Shown piece by piece: positions 21,546-34,644 of a stretch of 64,000 nucleotides of DNA. Both the position numbers and the translations under genes were made by a program. Source of the stretch: Megamerina dolium (lineage: Eukaryota; Arthropoda; Insecta; Diptera; Megamerinidae); NCBI GenBank assembly GCA_963854835.1, contig OY978525.1, positions 21,483,253 to 21,547,252 on the forward strand. Reading direction: 5' to 3'. Each line of letters opens with the position of its first letter. Within the stretch, counting starts at the first letter, position 1. The notes under the pieces were generated by a model. That model was given only the letters and a program-made list of their open reading frames with translations. It did not search any database and had not been told where the DNA came from.

Positions 21546-24500
21546 TGTCCCAAAAATAATAGTAATGTTTCGAATAAACCAATAAAATACTGAGAAATGT
21601 TTATTTTTGTTCATATTTTTGAATTTTTAAAAAGAAACTTGTATATGGTCCACCCTATATCGTATGCGAGTACAAACACATCCACACACTTATTATTATT
21701 GTTGAGCACTTTGATTACCAAACGGTTGGACAAGCGTTGCGTGTGCATTTGTATTTTAAATTTTAAAATGACATGTTGAGAAATTATGGATATACATTTC
21801 TTCGTAAATAAGATAACATATTTTCTATTTGTATGAAGAGAAGAATGAGAGCTTATTGTATATGTATGAGTGTTATTAAGTTGTGAGTATTATTAATGCA
21901 ATATTAACTATTTTACTTTTATAAATGAATAGAATCGCCAGTAAAGTAGATTTTAACTAGTTTATTTGTTATTGCAAATATATAGTTTGGGCTAATTAAC
22001 CAAATGCGAAGGCAAGTCCGCTTCGTAGAATAAAAATTAAAAATCAATATCATCAAGTCTGCGCTTAGATATGATGCAAACCCTTAGGTTCTTTCAACTT
22101 CGAATCAAAGGATGTTTTTCCCTTTCCTAACATATCTCTTATATAGAACCTCTTGTTTCTGGCCATGAGTTTATAAACATAATATTGATCGTAATTTATT
22201 TGTTCAACACTTACTTGATATTTAAATCAGAACCAACTTTAATATGCCAAAGTATCCTTCCGGCTATGATATTATATGTATTCTTCTAATTTTATTACAG
22301 GTGATTATTCAATAAATGTAATCAAATCAAGTCCGTCTATATGTGTAGTGTGTATGCGTGTGTGAATAATTTTGTTGCTATTATTTTTGATGAATAAACA
22401 AACAATACTCATCACATACACACAGTATGTGGTAAATTAGTAGGACAGATGATGTATCGTTGCACTAAAACAGCAGGACGTCTTAGTGTTAGAGTTGAAT
22501 AGTATGAAGTGAGTGTAGCTAAGAGGATTGTTTGGGCTGACAGGAAAGCTTTAAAATGATTTGAAGCAAAAATAATATTCAATTATATTGTTATTGTTGT
22601 TATTATTTAGCATAATTTGTGTATTAAAACTCTCATATCTATTTATACACAAAATGATAGGGGATAACAAATTACTTTTGCTTTGAAGTGTGCTACAAGA
22701 AGTACGAATAACGTAGAGTACTGCTTGTTACATAAATTATTTATTAAAATTAATGTGAATTTTATGAAGATTAATAATTGATTCTTTTCATTTCTTGGTT
22801 AATCCTTTAACAAACTAAGTAAATAGAACTTTAAAGGTAGAAGAAAAGAAATTAATGGATTACGATGATGTTGGTGAAGAGTTGAGTGAGGTGGGAGTCA
22901 CGTTTTCAAAATCAATGTTAAGAATTTTTAACTACATTAGATTTTCGGCTGAATGGAGTCCTTCTTATTATTATATGCAATGATGAAAGGTATTTTTATT
23001 CTTTTGGCGTTATTTTTAGAAGTCTTTGGAGAAGAAAGGGAATAGAAAAAAAAAAGAAGTGAAATGGTAATTTGCTTCAAAATGTGACAAAATAATTTGG
23101 TTTATGTTTTTAGTTTGAAGCTTTTGAACTTAGGTTCATGTGCACGTAGGTACGAATACGATTTTTGTTCTCGGATATTTGTTAATGTTTCTAAAGACTA
23201 TTAATTGTATTGAAAGAGCTTCTTAACGGGATTATAAACATCATTTTGAAACCTAATCCGAAATAGGTATATCTGAAATATGTATATCCATAAAAGATTT
23301 ATTTGACTCAAAAATTAATATCACATCATTCAGAACATCATGCATTATCACTACGATTGATTTTTGAAGAGTTCGTGCATATTAATAAAATCAATATCAC
23401 TACTTCTGCTTAATACAATTTGAGCTTTTAGACATTAAAGGTAATTAGCACAATATTTCTTTTCTCTCCAATTATGCGAATCATCTAACATGCAAGTGTA
23501 TACAAACAAACATATATAAATGCCTTGACCTTTGGAAAGCAATAAATCAAATAAATCAAATTAACACAAACCAACAATTTGTTTGTATAGAGTTCATAAC
23601 TACACATTTATGTTAGCTACGTATAATCATAACCACACAAATAATTAGTAGTTATACACAAATACATGTAATAGAGCTATAGATGAAATACTATTTAAAC
23701 AGAAACGCTAAATGTATATGTAGATATTTATGGTGTGGTAAATAGCTGCGCTTGACATAGATTTCAAAGAGAATTTCATACCAAATGATAAGTAACAGCT
23801 AAAATACAAATAACAAAAAATGAAAATAATTTTAAAAATAGATAAATAAAATATGAGTCAATAAACAACAACAAAAGCTGAGTAGTAAGAATTAATCACG
23901 AAGACACTCATTTCACTCATTGTCCACATAGGCTACAGTTACCAGTGATTTACAAAACTCTCTTCTTTCTCTCACTCTCGTTTTCTTTTACATTCTCTGC
24001 AAATAAGTTTACTCTTTGTTTATAGTTTTTCCTCAGCCATATTGTCAGAAATGTTTAAAAGGTAACGATAAACTGGAAAAATTAGGAAATTAGGAGTAAC
24101 AGTAGGTGTAAACTTAATCCGATTCTGTCCATTTTCGAACTTATTGACTCATTAACAAATGTAATCGTCCATAAAGTGCGAAAATATTCATACAGAATTA
24201 TAAGCAAAAAATGAAGATACCGCCGGTTGGTCGCTTCGTTAGTGTGATATGCCTGATGGCGCTGTTGTTGTTGGAATTTGCTTTTCATGAGACTGCTACT
24301 GGTGATGTTGTTGCTGGTGAACGATGATGAGGTCGATGTGGAAATGGGATAGACATGAGTGGGATTATTTGTGGTGACGTGATGATATACACTTTAACCA
24401 AAATTGTTAAAACCCACAAAGGAAAACACACGCTTTTATCAATTTAAATTTAACTTCATATTTATAATAATTTTAAAAGATAAAAACTATAGTAGGGAAT

Positions 24501-24862
24501 AAAAACGCACCGTCTTTTGAATATATGTGAGATTAAAAAAATAACAATGGGAGGAAGACGTCGGTAAAACACATATTCAAACATATATTTTTGAATGGAA
24601 TGAATTTCAGCCTTTTACAAACTCATTAATTCGCTATTCAAAATATTATGATGAACTAATTTTTAGCTTAATTGCTCTATAATTACAAAATATATCGTGT
24701 AAACAGGCGGCGAGACAGACAGGTATGGCTTATTCGATTCAGATAGTGATGCTGATCAACGCTTATTCATATTTGTCATCTTTGTTACAAACGCGACCAT
24801 GAACTTGCTATATTCTTTGAGTACATGGCAACACTAACTCTTCATATGAATGTGCACTCTTA
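21546..24862. other. AT-rich intergenic or intronic DNA
   Basis: More than 3 kb with no supported gene. It contains homopolymer A/T runs and short ORFs without motifs. Confidence 0.6.
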
Positions 24863-25346
24863 TAGCCTAGACAGACGGCAGCCTAATTCCGGATTACCGC
24901 GCTAATTCGAATTAACTCGGGCATTAACTGCAGCTAATCCGCATAAACTTAAAATAAAAGAGGATTATGGCAATTTGAGATGGCAACACTGCTGAAAAAT
25001 GTCTATTGTGAATTTTTCTCCATCCATTTTACAAAATATTAGGTGTGTTCGTTAACAAAAAACTTTCAACAATTCTTAACAGTTTTCAACATGAAAAGCG
25101 TTGGCGAACAAATAAATACAGCTGTCAATTACGAACTGTGAATGTCAATTTACAAGTTTCTGATAGCTTTCAGTTCACGTACTTCTTGTAGATTTTCTCA
25201 TATCGAGAGTGACAGATGACAGAAATTGATAGTGATAGTAATGTAAGTGGACAGACATAATAAAACAGCAATCAGCCGTTTAGTTAATCCGCAATACTGC
25301 CGTCTGTCAGGTTATTATTTTATTAGGATTAAGTCTGTCTAGGCTA
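24863..25346. mobile_element. Harbinger-like MITE, copy 2 (484 bp, inverted relative to copy 1)
   Basis: The ends tagcctagacagacggcagc and the reverse complement gtctgtctaggcta are flanked by TTA at 24860-24862 and 25347-25349. The interior matches the reverse complement of 4926-5444, including the subterminal copy tactgccgtctgtcaggtta. Two unrelated sites with the same TTA flank support a TWA target duplication. Confidence 0.85.
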
Positions 25347-25739
25347 TTACTACTACATACATATGAACTCAAGTACAAGTGCCAACCCTGCAAGCTACGG
25401 CTAACCAGTTTTCTCCAAATAATAATACCAATACACATTTATGGAATATTTCTTAAAAAGAAGGATCATTGTTATTCTCACTTTATCATCTTCTTGATTA
25501 AGTACGAATTAAGCAGCAAGACCGGCAATTACACATTAGTGACAATGTAAAAATCCCAAAAAGTTGAAATTAATTTTGTGGAATTGTGTCATAATAAAAT
25601 AATTAAATGAATTATTTGAAATAACATTTTATTATTAAAATATGTTTAATTGTGCACTGTTGATATCACACGCTTTGGTTTTTAGAATAAAATAATTTCT
25701 TGTACAAATTTCAAGTACAATAATGAATGTAGTTTATTT
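25347..25739. other. AT-rich spacer
   Basis: Nothing recognised. Confidence 0.5.
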
Positions 25740-25871
25740 GGTAATATTAGCTACATGCTCACCATATTATTAGCCTGTTCAGATGGTAATATTAGCAACA
25801 TCTTCACTATATTATTAGCCGGTTCAGATGGTAATATTATCTATACTCGTATGTTCGCCATAATATTAGCC
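25740..25871. repeat. 45-bp tandem repeat, about three units
   Basis: Units begin at 25740, 25785 and 25830 with ggtaatatta and contain catattattagcc and ggttcagat. The third is the most diverged. Related taatattagc/ctagccag motifs trail off to about 26070. Confidence 0.85.
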
Positions 25872-26796
25872 AAAGTAAGGGAAATTAGGGTAGTGCAGCT
25901 ATAGTTCAGTAAAATCGAACAGTTCTATTAGTGCAAGAGAGATGATGTATCATACGTACATGATAAAAGTAGCTAATATTTTCATACGGGTAGAACAAAA
26001 CTAGCCAGTTTTTGTACCACTTCACAAATCAACGCAACCTACCGGTTAACCATATTTCTAGCTGGTAGCTGGCTTGGATGGAATGCTTGTTTTGTAGTAA
26101 CGTATGCGAATGTATTTTATGTGTATAGAGGAAGAAGGAATAATAGGAAGAAACTAAATTGAAAAATAATTAAAAACAACAAATATCTAACATGTTGTTA
26201 CCAAAAAAGTATAATGAATGTCGCTATCAAACGATTAGTAGAGAGAACAAAGGAAACAACAACAGTAAAGGCAATAAAACCAAAAACAAATACTAACAGG
26301 ATATTGCCTTATCATAATTATCGTTATACCTATGTACATAAAAATGAGAATAACTTTTTAATAAATCCTCTATATATGTATATCACAATGCTTGCCAATT
26401 TTTTCTCCCTTCTCATAGAAGGCTTTTTTAAGTGCTTCTATAAAATGTCTGTAAAAGTAATGCGTACTTATAATAGTGTGCTTTAAAAAGGCTTTCTCAG
26501 ATGTATGCCTTCAGTATTCTGCTACTGGGATAGTTATATACTTACGTATGTACATGATAACGTTGTTGAAACCACCAGGCAAACAGAAAATAAACAAAAA
26601 ACAACTAGCAAAACTTTTAAAGTAGACATCAAAATATTGCATACGCACAGAGTACAAAAATATTCCCATACATTTCAATACTTTCATTTATTCACCTGCA
26701 CTTACAGTTGTCCGAAATGTCATTTTAAATGTCTAATCACTTGACATTCAGTCAAAAGTTTTCAATTTGGTTGTGCGCATCATCCTTTTTTTCACG
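25872..26796. other. AT-rich spacer
   Basis: No supported gene. The ORF at 26214-26486 has no recognised motif. Confidence 0.5.
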
Positions 26797-27352
26797 ATGG
26801 AAAATTTAGAGAATTGGCGAAAAAGATAGCATTTGCGGGAAATTTTGTTAAGTTACTTTTTTACAAAGAAAAGTGTGGCTGAAAGTCATCGTTTGCTAGT
26901 GAATTTGTATGGAGACAATGCTCTACCCAATACACAGTGTAAGGAGTGGTTTGTGCGCTTCAAAAACGGTGATTTTGTCGTCCCATTACGAGAGAGCTGT
27001 ACCGACAACAACTGATGCGATTGAAGAAGGCAGTGATCGAGATACAGCCGTAATATGCGACCAGACGCAAGTCGGTAATTTTTCACTATGAAACGCACGG
27101 CCACGCATTGCTATTCCGGTCAAAAACTATTCTGCTAATAGCGGATGGAGAGTTTTACCGCCCCCGCCTTATAGCCCAGACCTGGAACCTTCAGATTTCC
27201 TCTTGTTCCGGTCCGTGCTGAACTCCCTTAATAGAATACGCTTCACTTCAGTCATCGGGATCAAAAAGGCGAAGTTTTTTTGAGATGGAATCCATAAATT
27301 GTCAGAAATATGGGGAAGTGTCATAGTTTTTAACGGACAATACTTTGAATGA
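26797..27352 (+). pseudogene. Mariner transposase pseudogene, internally deleted
   Basis: It starts MENLENWRKR then a stop at codon 11, and continues LREILLSYFFTKKSVAESHR, LLVNLYGDNALPNTQCKEWF and VRFKNGDFVV, the mariner N-terminal domain. After frameshifts the C-terminus appears: YSPDL-like and SDFLLFRSVLN, then DGIHKLSEIWGSVIVFNGQY and a stop at 27350. The catalytic centre is mostly deleted. It is a different mariner lineage from 5.6 and 56.6 kb. Confidence 0.85.
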
Positions 27353-29223
27353 CATGTTTTTTAGGGAATTCTTAAAAATAAATTATTTTTGAGTACTAAA
27401 TATAAAATATGTAAGTGCTTGTAAAATTAATTGTAGTATAACATTTTGTTTCAGTTTATTTCAGAATATACCTTAATACTTAGGATATAAATTGAATTTT
27501 CGAAAATTGAATCGTGTCGACATTAATAAGCAGAAAATTAGGCATACAATTAGAAAAGAATTGAGTGTTTCGGGAATAGTTTGAAATTCTTCTCATTAGA
27601 GTTTTCATAAATTGTACATATATTTATGATAATTCATTTGAGAACGAATTAAGCGAAATTTTCAATTATCTGCAATAAATTAAATTAAGATGTTCTTATG
27701 TCCTATGATAGGTTTGGGATTTGATATATTTAACTTAAATGTTCCTATGTCTGCTAAGTGTTTGGTATATTTCAAAAGTATATGAGAAATGATAATACTT
27801 TGGAACATATATATATTTACTAATTTACTTAGCATCAAAAGTCATTTAGGTTAGAACTCAATTAAATATTATTTGTGAGCCAAGCTTGGCTTATTGTTTA
27901 TTGATGAAAACATGCAGATCAAATGCGATATGTACAAATAGCTATATAAATTAACTGCAAACTAAATCCAAGGGTCAATTCTTCTTACATATATAAAGTA
28001 TGAATGATTATGGATACTAGAGCGTATACAAATACAAGTTTAACATTCTTGCTGTTTGAATTCATACTCCACTTTATTTTGTTTCCTCTTAATATTCATC
28101 ATATGCAACTCATACAACTTCGGATGAATGTGTTCAATTAATCTTCCATAATGTTGATATCTTTTAATTACATAGGAATGTGCATGTGAAAGGAAATGCA
28201 ATCAATTGAATACGAGTATATAAGCTATGTACATATGTTACCATACATATAGTGGATACAATAAATCGATTCAAATACTTGCATGTACATATATACGAGT
28301 AATAGTATGACTTAATAGCCTTCATTATATGAATAGGTGGTACCTTCCACCTATGCATATTTGATTAGGTTTGTAATATTGTAAATGTTATTAATGTCAA
28401 TAGATGTAAAGAAATCTGCACAAGATGAACTCAATTGAAAAGTAAATATATACAAAATATATGTGTATGCAGTTATGTAATGAAATTGTTCAATGGATGA
28501 TTAATAATGTCTGCCATTTGAATACATTGATGTCTTGTGAATATGTGTGTGCAGGTATTCCTTGATCTGCTCTATCTTTAATCTTAAGACTTTAAGAAAT
28601 TAAAAAAAAAAAAAAAGAAATTAAGAAATTACTACACATAATTTCAAAAAGTTTAACAACAAATCTGCTGCAGCGAATTTATTTTTAACTGTTGAACAAT
28701 CATTATACACATGAAACCTTTCTAGAGTTCATTAATTTCTTTAGTATTTTGACACTCATGGAAAATATGACAAAGTATTATAAAAGAGTTGGGTGGCAAA
28801 GTGGAGCGGGTCCTTTCGAGTGCTGTCAAAATATAGTATGTCCAATAGTACTGAAAATATATTACTGTAAAGTTTACCAAAGCCTATAAGGCCAATTATT
28901 TATATATATTTGTATTTATGGTGACATCCATGATCAGCTGAATAGACCTATGATGAGACTAAAGAAATTTTCTTCTCTCAATTAAATTTATCCATTTTAT
29001 TCGGATTAAAAGCAAATTTCAATTTGATCAATTTTATGTAGATTATATTGAAATTCGTAACTATTGAATAAATTCGGTTTCACAAAAAAAAAAGAGAGAG
29101 AAAAGCTGTGGTTAGCTCTTTTGAATTACCAATTATGTTCTGATTAAACCAAAGAAGCATACAATTCAATATTTTTATAGCCAATATACATTCGGAAATT
29201 GCTTTTATTTTCCACAATGATAT
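27353..29223. other. AT-rich intergenic DNA
   Basis: About 1.9 kb with no recognised gene or repeat family apart from A-runs near 28600 and 29080. Confidence 0.6.
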
Positions 29224-29660
29224 TGTAACGAGTATCGATAGTTGATTACTCATCACTATTGTGACTGACACTATTGGCAGCATCGAAACGAATGTCAACA
29301 AAAAGAAATAAGCGATAACCAGAACAAGCCAACGAGAAAGGAAGAGAAGAATCTCGATAAAGGAAGATTCTGGGGTGTTGCCAACAGAGTATAAATAGAG
29401 CCAGTGTTAAGAAGGAAAATCAATCTAATTCCGAACGTGATTGCGAAAACATTGATACAGAGGCAAAAGTTGCAAGTACATTAGAGTGTTATTGTAAATA
29501 GTTGATTATAAACAGAGTTGATTGTAAATAGTGTTTATTAAATAAATTGTTGCTGTATATAGTTGTATAAAATAAGTGTTGCAGTTATTATTAACAGAAT
29601 CCAGTGATCGAACAAGGTAATTCAAATAGAATTAAACGCTCACAGAATAAAAACGTAACA
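29224..29660 (+). repeat. Gypsy 5' LTR (437 bp)
   Basis: It begins tgtaacgagtatcgat and ends aaaacgtaaca (TG...CA). The start is repeated at 34630, which fixes the left boundary. A TATA box (tataaata) lies at about 29390 and a polyadenylation signal (aataaa) at about 29541. Two near-repeats of gttgattgtaaatagt/gttgattataaacag lie at about 29500-29530. Confidence 0.88.
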
Positions 29661-29662
29661 AT

Positions 29663-29680
29663 TGGTGTCAGAAGTGGGAT
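29663..29680 (+). other. Gypsy primer-binding site
   Basis: tggtgtcagaagtgggat lies two bases after the LTR. It is complementary to a tRNA 3' end finishing in CCA and resembles tRNA-Leu ends. The tRNA identity is inferred. Confidence 0.75.
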
Positions 29681-29689
29681 TCTGTAAAG

Positions 29690-31117
29690 ATGGTGAAAAT
29701 TGACCAACGAAAAGTGGACCAGCTTAAAAAGCTGTTGGTAGAGATTAATCTATCGTCATCAGGTGCAAAGGCGGAACTGCTGGTGAGGCTGAGGCAAGCT
29801 ATGGAGGCTAAGGGAATTAATGTAGAAGAACATGAGTTCTTCGAGGAAGCCGATATACAAGCAGTTGTGCACGCTGAGGAATAGAGCAAAATAGATTCGA
29901 GTGGTCAACTCGTGGAACTCATGAAATCCATGATGCAACAACAGCAGCAGCAACTGCAAGGAATTAATGCGAAGCTACAAGAAAATGCGTCTCACATTGA
30001 CTCCAAGTTTCAAGAACATTCGGTACGTCAAGAAAACGCTATGGGAGAATTCCAGAAAACAATTGACTCCAAGCTTCAAGAACATTCGGCTCGTCAAGAA
30101 CATGTCATCGAAAAACTACAAAAGGGAATTGAGATTAGATTTCAGGAAATTTCCGGAGCTACTATTAATGACAAAGTCACAGAGCTGAAAGAACATGTGG
30201 ATGATTTGGATGACAAGCTGAAGGAACATGTAGACAGACATGATGACTTGGAAGAAAAGCTTGAGAAATTAGAGCGCGAACTTAATAAAATAAAAATAAG
30301 TGGAGCAACCACATCAGTGATAAGAGAGTCAACTACAATTAAACTAAAGCCACTAACATTTGACGGAAGCACGCCATTCAATATCTTTAAGCATCAATTC
30401 GAGACAACAGCTTCGAAGAATCAATGGGATGATAGCGACAAGACTGCTGCTTTAATAGTCGCATTAAAAGGTAATGCTTCCGAAGTGTTACAGATGATTC
30501 TAGAGAAATATCGTGGTAGCTACCAATCACTGATGGACACACTCCGGCGGAAATATGGAAATGAATACAAGAGTCAATTACATCGAGTGGAATTGAGATC
30601 GCGAGTGCAACGGAGTAATGAGAGTCTTCAGGAATTCGCTTCCGATATTGAGCGCTTATGTCATCTAGCGTTCTCCGGTAATTCGGAAGAGTTCGTCGAA
30701 AAAATAAAAATAGAGGCATTCATAGATGGCATACGTGATGGAGAGACAAAGCGTGCCCTAGTCATGTCACCCAGGAATACTTATGCCGAAACAGTCAGTA
30801 GTGCATTGACGTTTGACGCCGCCAGTTTGATGTGTCGACCAATGCCACGGGTACGCCAACTAGAAACAGAAACAGCAGATCTGGTTGAAGCAGTGTGTCA
30901 GGCATTCAAATCTGTAGTGCAGCCTAAAGCAAGAACAACAGGTCTACGCGAAAACAAGTTTACTGGTAGGTGCTTTATTTGCGACAAACCAGGACACATG
31001 GCGCGTGACTGCCGTCTACGACGAAAGCGATCAAGATCGAATTCTCCAGGAAGACAAAAGAAGGAGAATAAGGTGGATAGCGATCGCTCCACTAACACAA
31101 ATCCATCGTTAAACTAG
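29690..31117 (+). pseudogene. Gypsy Gag with SAP-like N-terminus (in-frame stop)
   Basis: Gag would package the RNA and form the particle core. Codons 1-64 include VDQLKKLLVEINLSSSGAKA then ELLVRLRQAM, which fits a SAP-type helix-turn-helix. TAG at 29882 interrupts the frame; the same frame continues with LMKSMMQQQQQQL. A coiled coil with repeated QEHS-RQE units spans about codons 75-195. A capsid-like region follows (LTFDGSTPFNIFKHQFETTA, then LRRKYGNEYKSQLHRVELRS). The zinc knuckle CFICDKPGHMARDC is at about codons 428-441, followed by an Arg-rich tail. The downstream protease frame overlaps in the -1 frame from 31096. Full length would be about 475 residues. Confidence 0.88.
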
Positions 31118-33293
31118 ATCGAGTCAGTTCAGCGGGGCGTGAACTGACTCCAACAGTGGGTTGCCCCATCATTCACATTTCACAACTACAGCGTGTGCCA
31201 AGCAGCTTGACTATTGATGGAAAATTGGACAATATGGAATTCATGTTAACTCTGGACACTGGTGCATCAAGATAAAGAAACGAGTATCTATTGGAAATTG
31301 CACATGGGAACATGAATTCATTGTGGCCGACATCATCGATGACGTAATAATTGGTGTTGATTTTATGATTGGCAACGGATTTACGTTAGATTTAAATCAA
31401 CGGATACTGCGCTATGCAAATGTCGAACTACCATTGAACATCGGTTATAAGCGTAGTGGGAACATCAAACGAGCACTGGCATGTCAACGCCAAGAGGTTC
31501 CAGCAAAATCAGAAGCTGTGATATGGGCACAGATGAATGTGGATGATGGGACAGGCAAGTTGTGGTTAGTAGAAGCAGATAAAGAAATACAAAATAAAAA
31601 CATCATACTTGGTAGGACGTTAGTGGAATCTAAAGAAAATGGAATAGTACCTGTGCGAATATTAAATCCAACTAATACATCTACAGTTGTGAAGAAAGGA
31701 ATGGTGATTGGTCATTGCCAGGAAGTTACTGCCATAGTAGACTGCGAAAAGGGTTCGTCGATAAAAAGTGGAAGATCAGGAACTGTCAGAGCGGAAATAA
31801 AACCACAGATGGAAGAATGGGCAGGTGTGGTTACCAACCAGCAAAAAGAAAAGGCTTTACAACTATTGGAGAAGTACAGTTCAATCTTTTCTTCAAATGG
31901 AAAAACTGGAGGACGAACAACCATCGTGAAGCATCACATTGACACCGGTGATTCTAGACCAATTTGTCAAACACCACGACGAGTTCCATTGGCCAAAAGA
32001 GACGAAGCCATTAAGCTGATTTCCGATATGCAGAAACAAGGTGTTATTGAACCATCAGCGAGTCCATGGAGTTCACCAGTTGTGCTGGTAAAGAAGAAGG
32101 ATGGAAGTACTCGATTCTGTGTGGATTACAGAAAGCTAAATGATATTACGAAAAAGGACAGCTATCCACTGCCAAGAATAGATGACACTCTGGACACACT
32201 ATCTGGTGCGAAGTGGTTCTCAACTCTTGATTTGCAAAGTGGCTACTGGCAAGTGGAACTTGGTAAGGAAGACAAAGAGAAAACAGCTTTCAGTATTGGA
32301 GATGTTCTATGGCAATTTACAGTCATGCCATTTGGTTTATGCAATGCGCCAGCTACTTTCGAACGTTTGATGGAGCGTGTACTCAGAGGACTACACTGGA
32401 AAACGTACTTGGTGTACCTCGATGACATTATTGTGATGGGAAAAGATTTTAACGACCACCTGGAAAAGTTGAAAGAAGTATTTGAGCGTATACAATCAGC
32501 AGGGCTTAAACTGAATATGAAAAAGTGTTCACTCTTCAGGCGAGAAGTTAAATATCTTGGTCATAAAGTAACAACAGACGGGGTACATACCGACGAGGAG
32601 AAAGTAGCAGCAGTACAAGAATGGCCTATTCTATCGAATCTTCACGAGTTAAGAAGCTTCCTAGGCTTATGTACCTACTATAGACGATTTGTTCCTGGAT
32701 TTGCAAACATCGCCAGCAGTCTGCATGAGTTAACAAGAAAGAACAAACCATTTGTATGGGGCGAAGACCAACAGAAAGCATTCGAACAACTGAAAGAAAA
32801 ACTCTGTTCAGCACCAGTATTAGCGTATCCAGTACCTGGTCAAAAGTTTGTGTTAGACACAGATGCGAGTGGCTATGGAATAGGTGGTGTGCTCTCTCAG
32901 ATCATAGATGGGCAAGAAAAAGTAATAGCATACTACAGTAAAATCCTGTCGAAGCCAGAAAGAAACTACTGTGTCACTCGAAGAGAGTTGCTCGCAATAC
33001 TGGAATGTGTAAAGTATTTCTATAAATACTTGTACGGTCAGTCATTTCATCTACGAACTGACCACGCAGCGCTAAGGTGGTTATTACAATTTAAAAACCC
33101 AGAAGGACAATTGGCGCGCTGGATTGAAAGGCTGCAGAGTTATCATTTTACCATCGAACATCGTAAAGGAGGACATCACGGCAACGCGGATGCTCTATCT
33201 CGTCGTCCTTGCAAAATGGAATGTAAACATTGTTCCCGAGTGGAAAGCAAGGAGCACATTGTCGACGTACGACTTACAAATATATTGCCGTAG
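31096..33293 (+). pseudogene. Gypsy Pol: protease (deleted), reverse transcriptase, RNase H
   Basis: The protease start, in the -1 frame relative to gag, contains the active-site LDTGAS (about 31252-31269) and then hits TAA at 31273. The frame changes there to RVSIGNCTWEHEF and DDVIIGVDFM, so most of the protease core is deleted. From 31323 a 656-codon frame is open. RT motifs are QGVIEPSASPWSSPVVLVKK, STLDLQSGYWQ, FGLCNAPATF and YLDDIIV (Y at 32415; the two Asp are catalytic). RNase H motifs are LDTDASGYGIGGVLSQ, RRELLAI and RTDHAAL, ending in GNADALSRRP. TAG at 33291 is in frame with the integrase that follows. Confidence 0.92.
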
Positions 33294-34591
33294 GAGACAT
33301 GGACCACCGAACGAGTGCAAGAAGATCAGCGGAACGACCCAGATCTCGTAAAGATTATGGAATACAAGGAGCAGGGCATACGTCCAGATTGGCAAGAAAT
33401 GGCTAATGAGAGTCCAATAGCAAAGGCATACTGGGCGCAGTGGCAAAGCCTGCACTTACGAGATGGATGTTTATTCCGAACATGGGAAAGTGAAGATGGA
33501 AAAATCACTTATGATCTGCTAGTGGTACCCAAGGCAAGAATAAATGAAGTGATAGCTGAGTATCACAATGCCTCCAGTGGAGGGCATTTGGGAATCACCA
33601 AAACCGTCGAGAAAATAAAGAAACGATTTTATTGGGTTGGATGTCATGACCATGTCGCTGATTGGATTCGGAAGTGTAAGCCAAAGGTCCCACTAAGAAA
33701 AGTCGAGGTAAGATGCACCAATACACCGTGGGTGCTCCATTCGAGTGAATTGCTATGAACATAGCTGGACCATTTCCAATAAGCAACGCAGGAAACAAGT
33801 AAGTTCTGGTGGTTATAGATTACTTCAGTAAATGGCCTGAAGTATACCCCATTCCAAATCAAGAAGCTAGTACCGTTGCGGATGTATTCGTTAACCAATG
33901 GATTACTCGTTTTGGTGTACCGATGGAATTACACTCAGACCAAGGTCGAAATTTCGAATCAGCTGTATTCCAAGAGATATGCCGTATGCTGGGTATATAC
34001 AAAACTCGTACAACACATTTGCATCCACAATCTGATGGCATGGTAGAACGATTTAACCGTACCTTGGAGGAATATTTGAGAAAAGTCGTAGATAAATACC
34101 AAAGAGACTGGGATGTACATATACCAATGTTCCTCATGGCATATCGATGCGCACAACATGATACGACGGCTACTACACCGGCAATGGCAATTTTTGGAAA
34201 CGAGTTAAGATTGCCAGCTGATTTAAAATTTGGAGTTGTAACACCAACGAGATCAACCGAAGGAAATTATACTAGCGAAAAGCGGGAACAGTTGGATGAA
34301 GTACATCAGTTCATCAGAGAGCGGTCGCAGATGATAAGCGATAAGATGAAGGCCAGGTATGACTTGAAAGCAAATTCAAAAGGGTTCTATGAAGGAGAGC
34401 TTGTAATGCTTCATAATCCACAACGAAAGAAAGGCCTGTCCCCTAAACTACAGACTCATTGGGAAGGACCATATGAGATTATAGCAAAGATAAATGACGT
34501 AGTATATCGTATTCAACGTGCCTGGAATAAAAGAGCAAAGTTTAAAGTAGTGCACTTAGAGCGACTTGCGCCATATCGAGGGGAAGTATAA
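33294..34591 (+). pseudogene. Gypsy integrase
   Basis: The N-terminal zinc-binding region is present (YHNASSGGHLGITKTVEKIK, WIRKC), but the second Cys of the C-x-x-C pair is lost in a small deletion that shifts the frame near 33685. The next frame has stops at 33746 (TGA in PFE*IAMNIAGPF) and about 33800. The catalytic core then reads VIDYFSKWPEVYPIPNQEAS, HSDQGRNFES and GMVERFNRTLEE, the DDE triad region. The C-terminus (GELVMLHNPQRKKGLSPKLQ, HWEGPYEII) is an SH3-like integrase tail, ending at TAA 34589-34591. Confidence 0.9.
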
Positions 34592-34611
34592 AAACTTGTT
34601 CGGGACGAACA

Positions 34612-34629
34612 AGGTTAAGAGGAGGGCAG
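34612..34629 (+). other. Gypsy polypurine tract
   Basis: ttaagaggagggcag immediately precedes the 3' LTR start tgtaacg, as expected for plus-strand priming. Confidence 0.75.
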
Positions 34630-34644
34630 TGTAACGAGTATCGA
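34630..34644 (+). repeat. Truncated Gypsy 3' LTR (15 bp)
   Basis: tgtaacgagtatcga is identical to the 5' LTR start. The next bases match DINE-like internal sequence instead of the LTR. The remaining ~420 bases of LTR are not found downstream in the window. Confidence 0.85.

Larger units (their letters stand above)
29224..34644 (+). mobile_element. Gypsy-type LTR retrotransposon, inactive, 3' LTR truncated
   Basis: The order is 5' LTR, primer-binding site, gag, pol (PR-RT-RNaseH-IN), polypurine tract and the first 15 bases of a 3' LTR. No env-like ORF follows integrase. Defects are an in-frame stop in gag, a deletion in protease, an in-frame stop between RNaseH and integrase, a deletion and frameshift in the integrase zinc finger, and two further stops. 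The missing 3' LTR is replaced by a DINE-like fragment. Confidence 0.92.

Noticed and set aside
34592..34629. env-like ORF after integrase
   Set aside because: Only 38 bases separate the integrase stop from the 3' LTR, so there is no room for an envelope gene.
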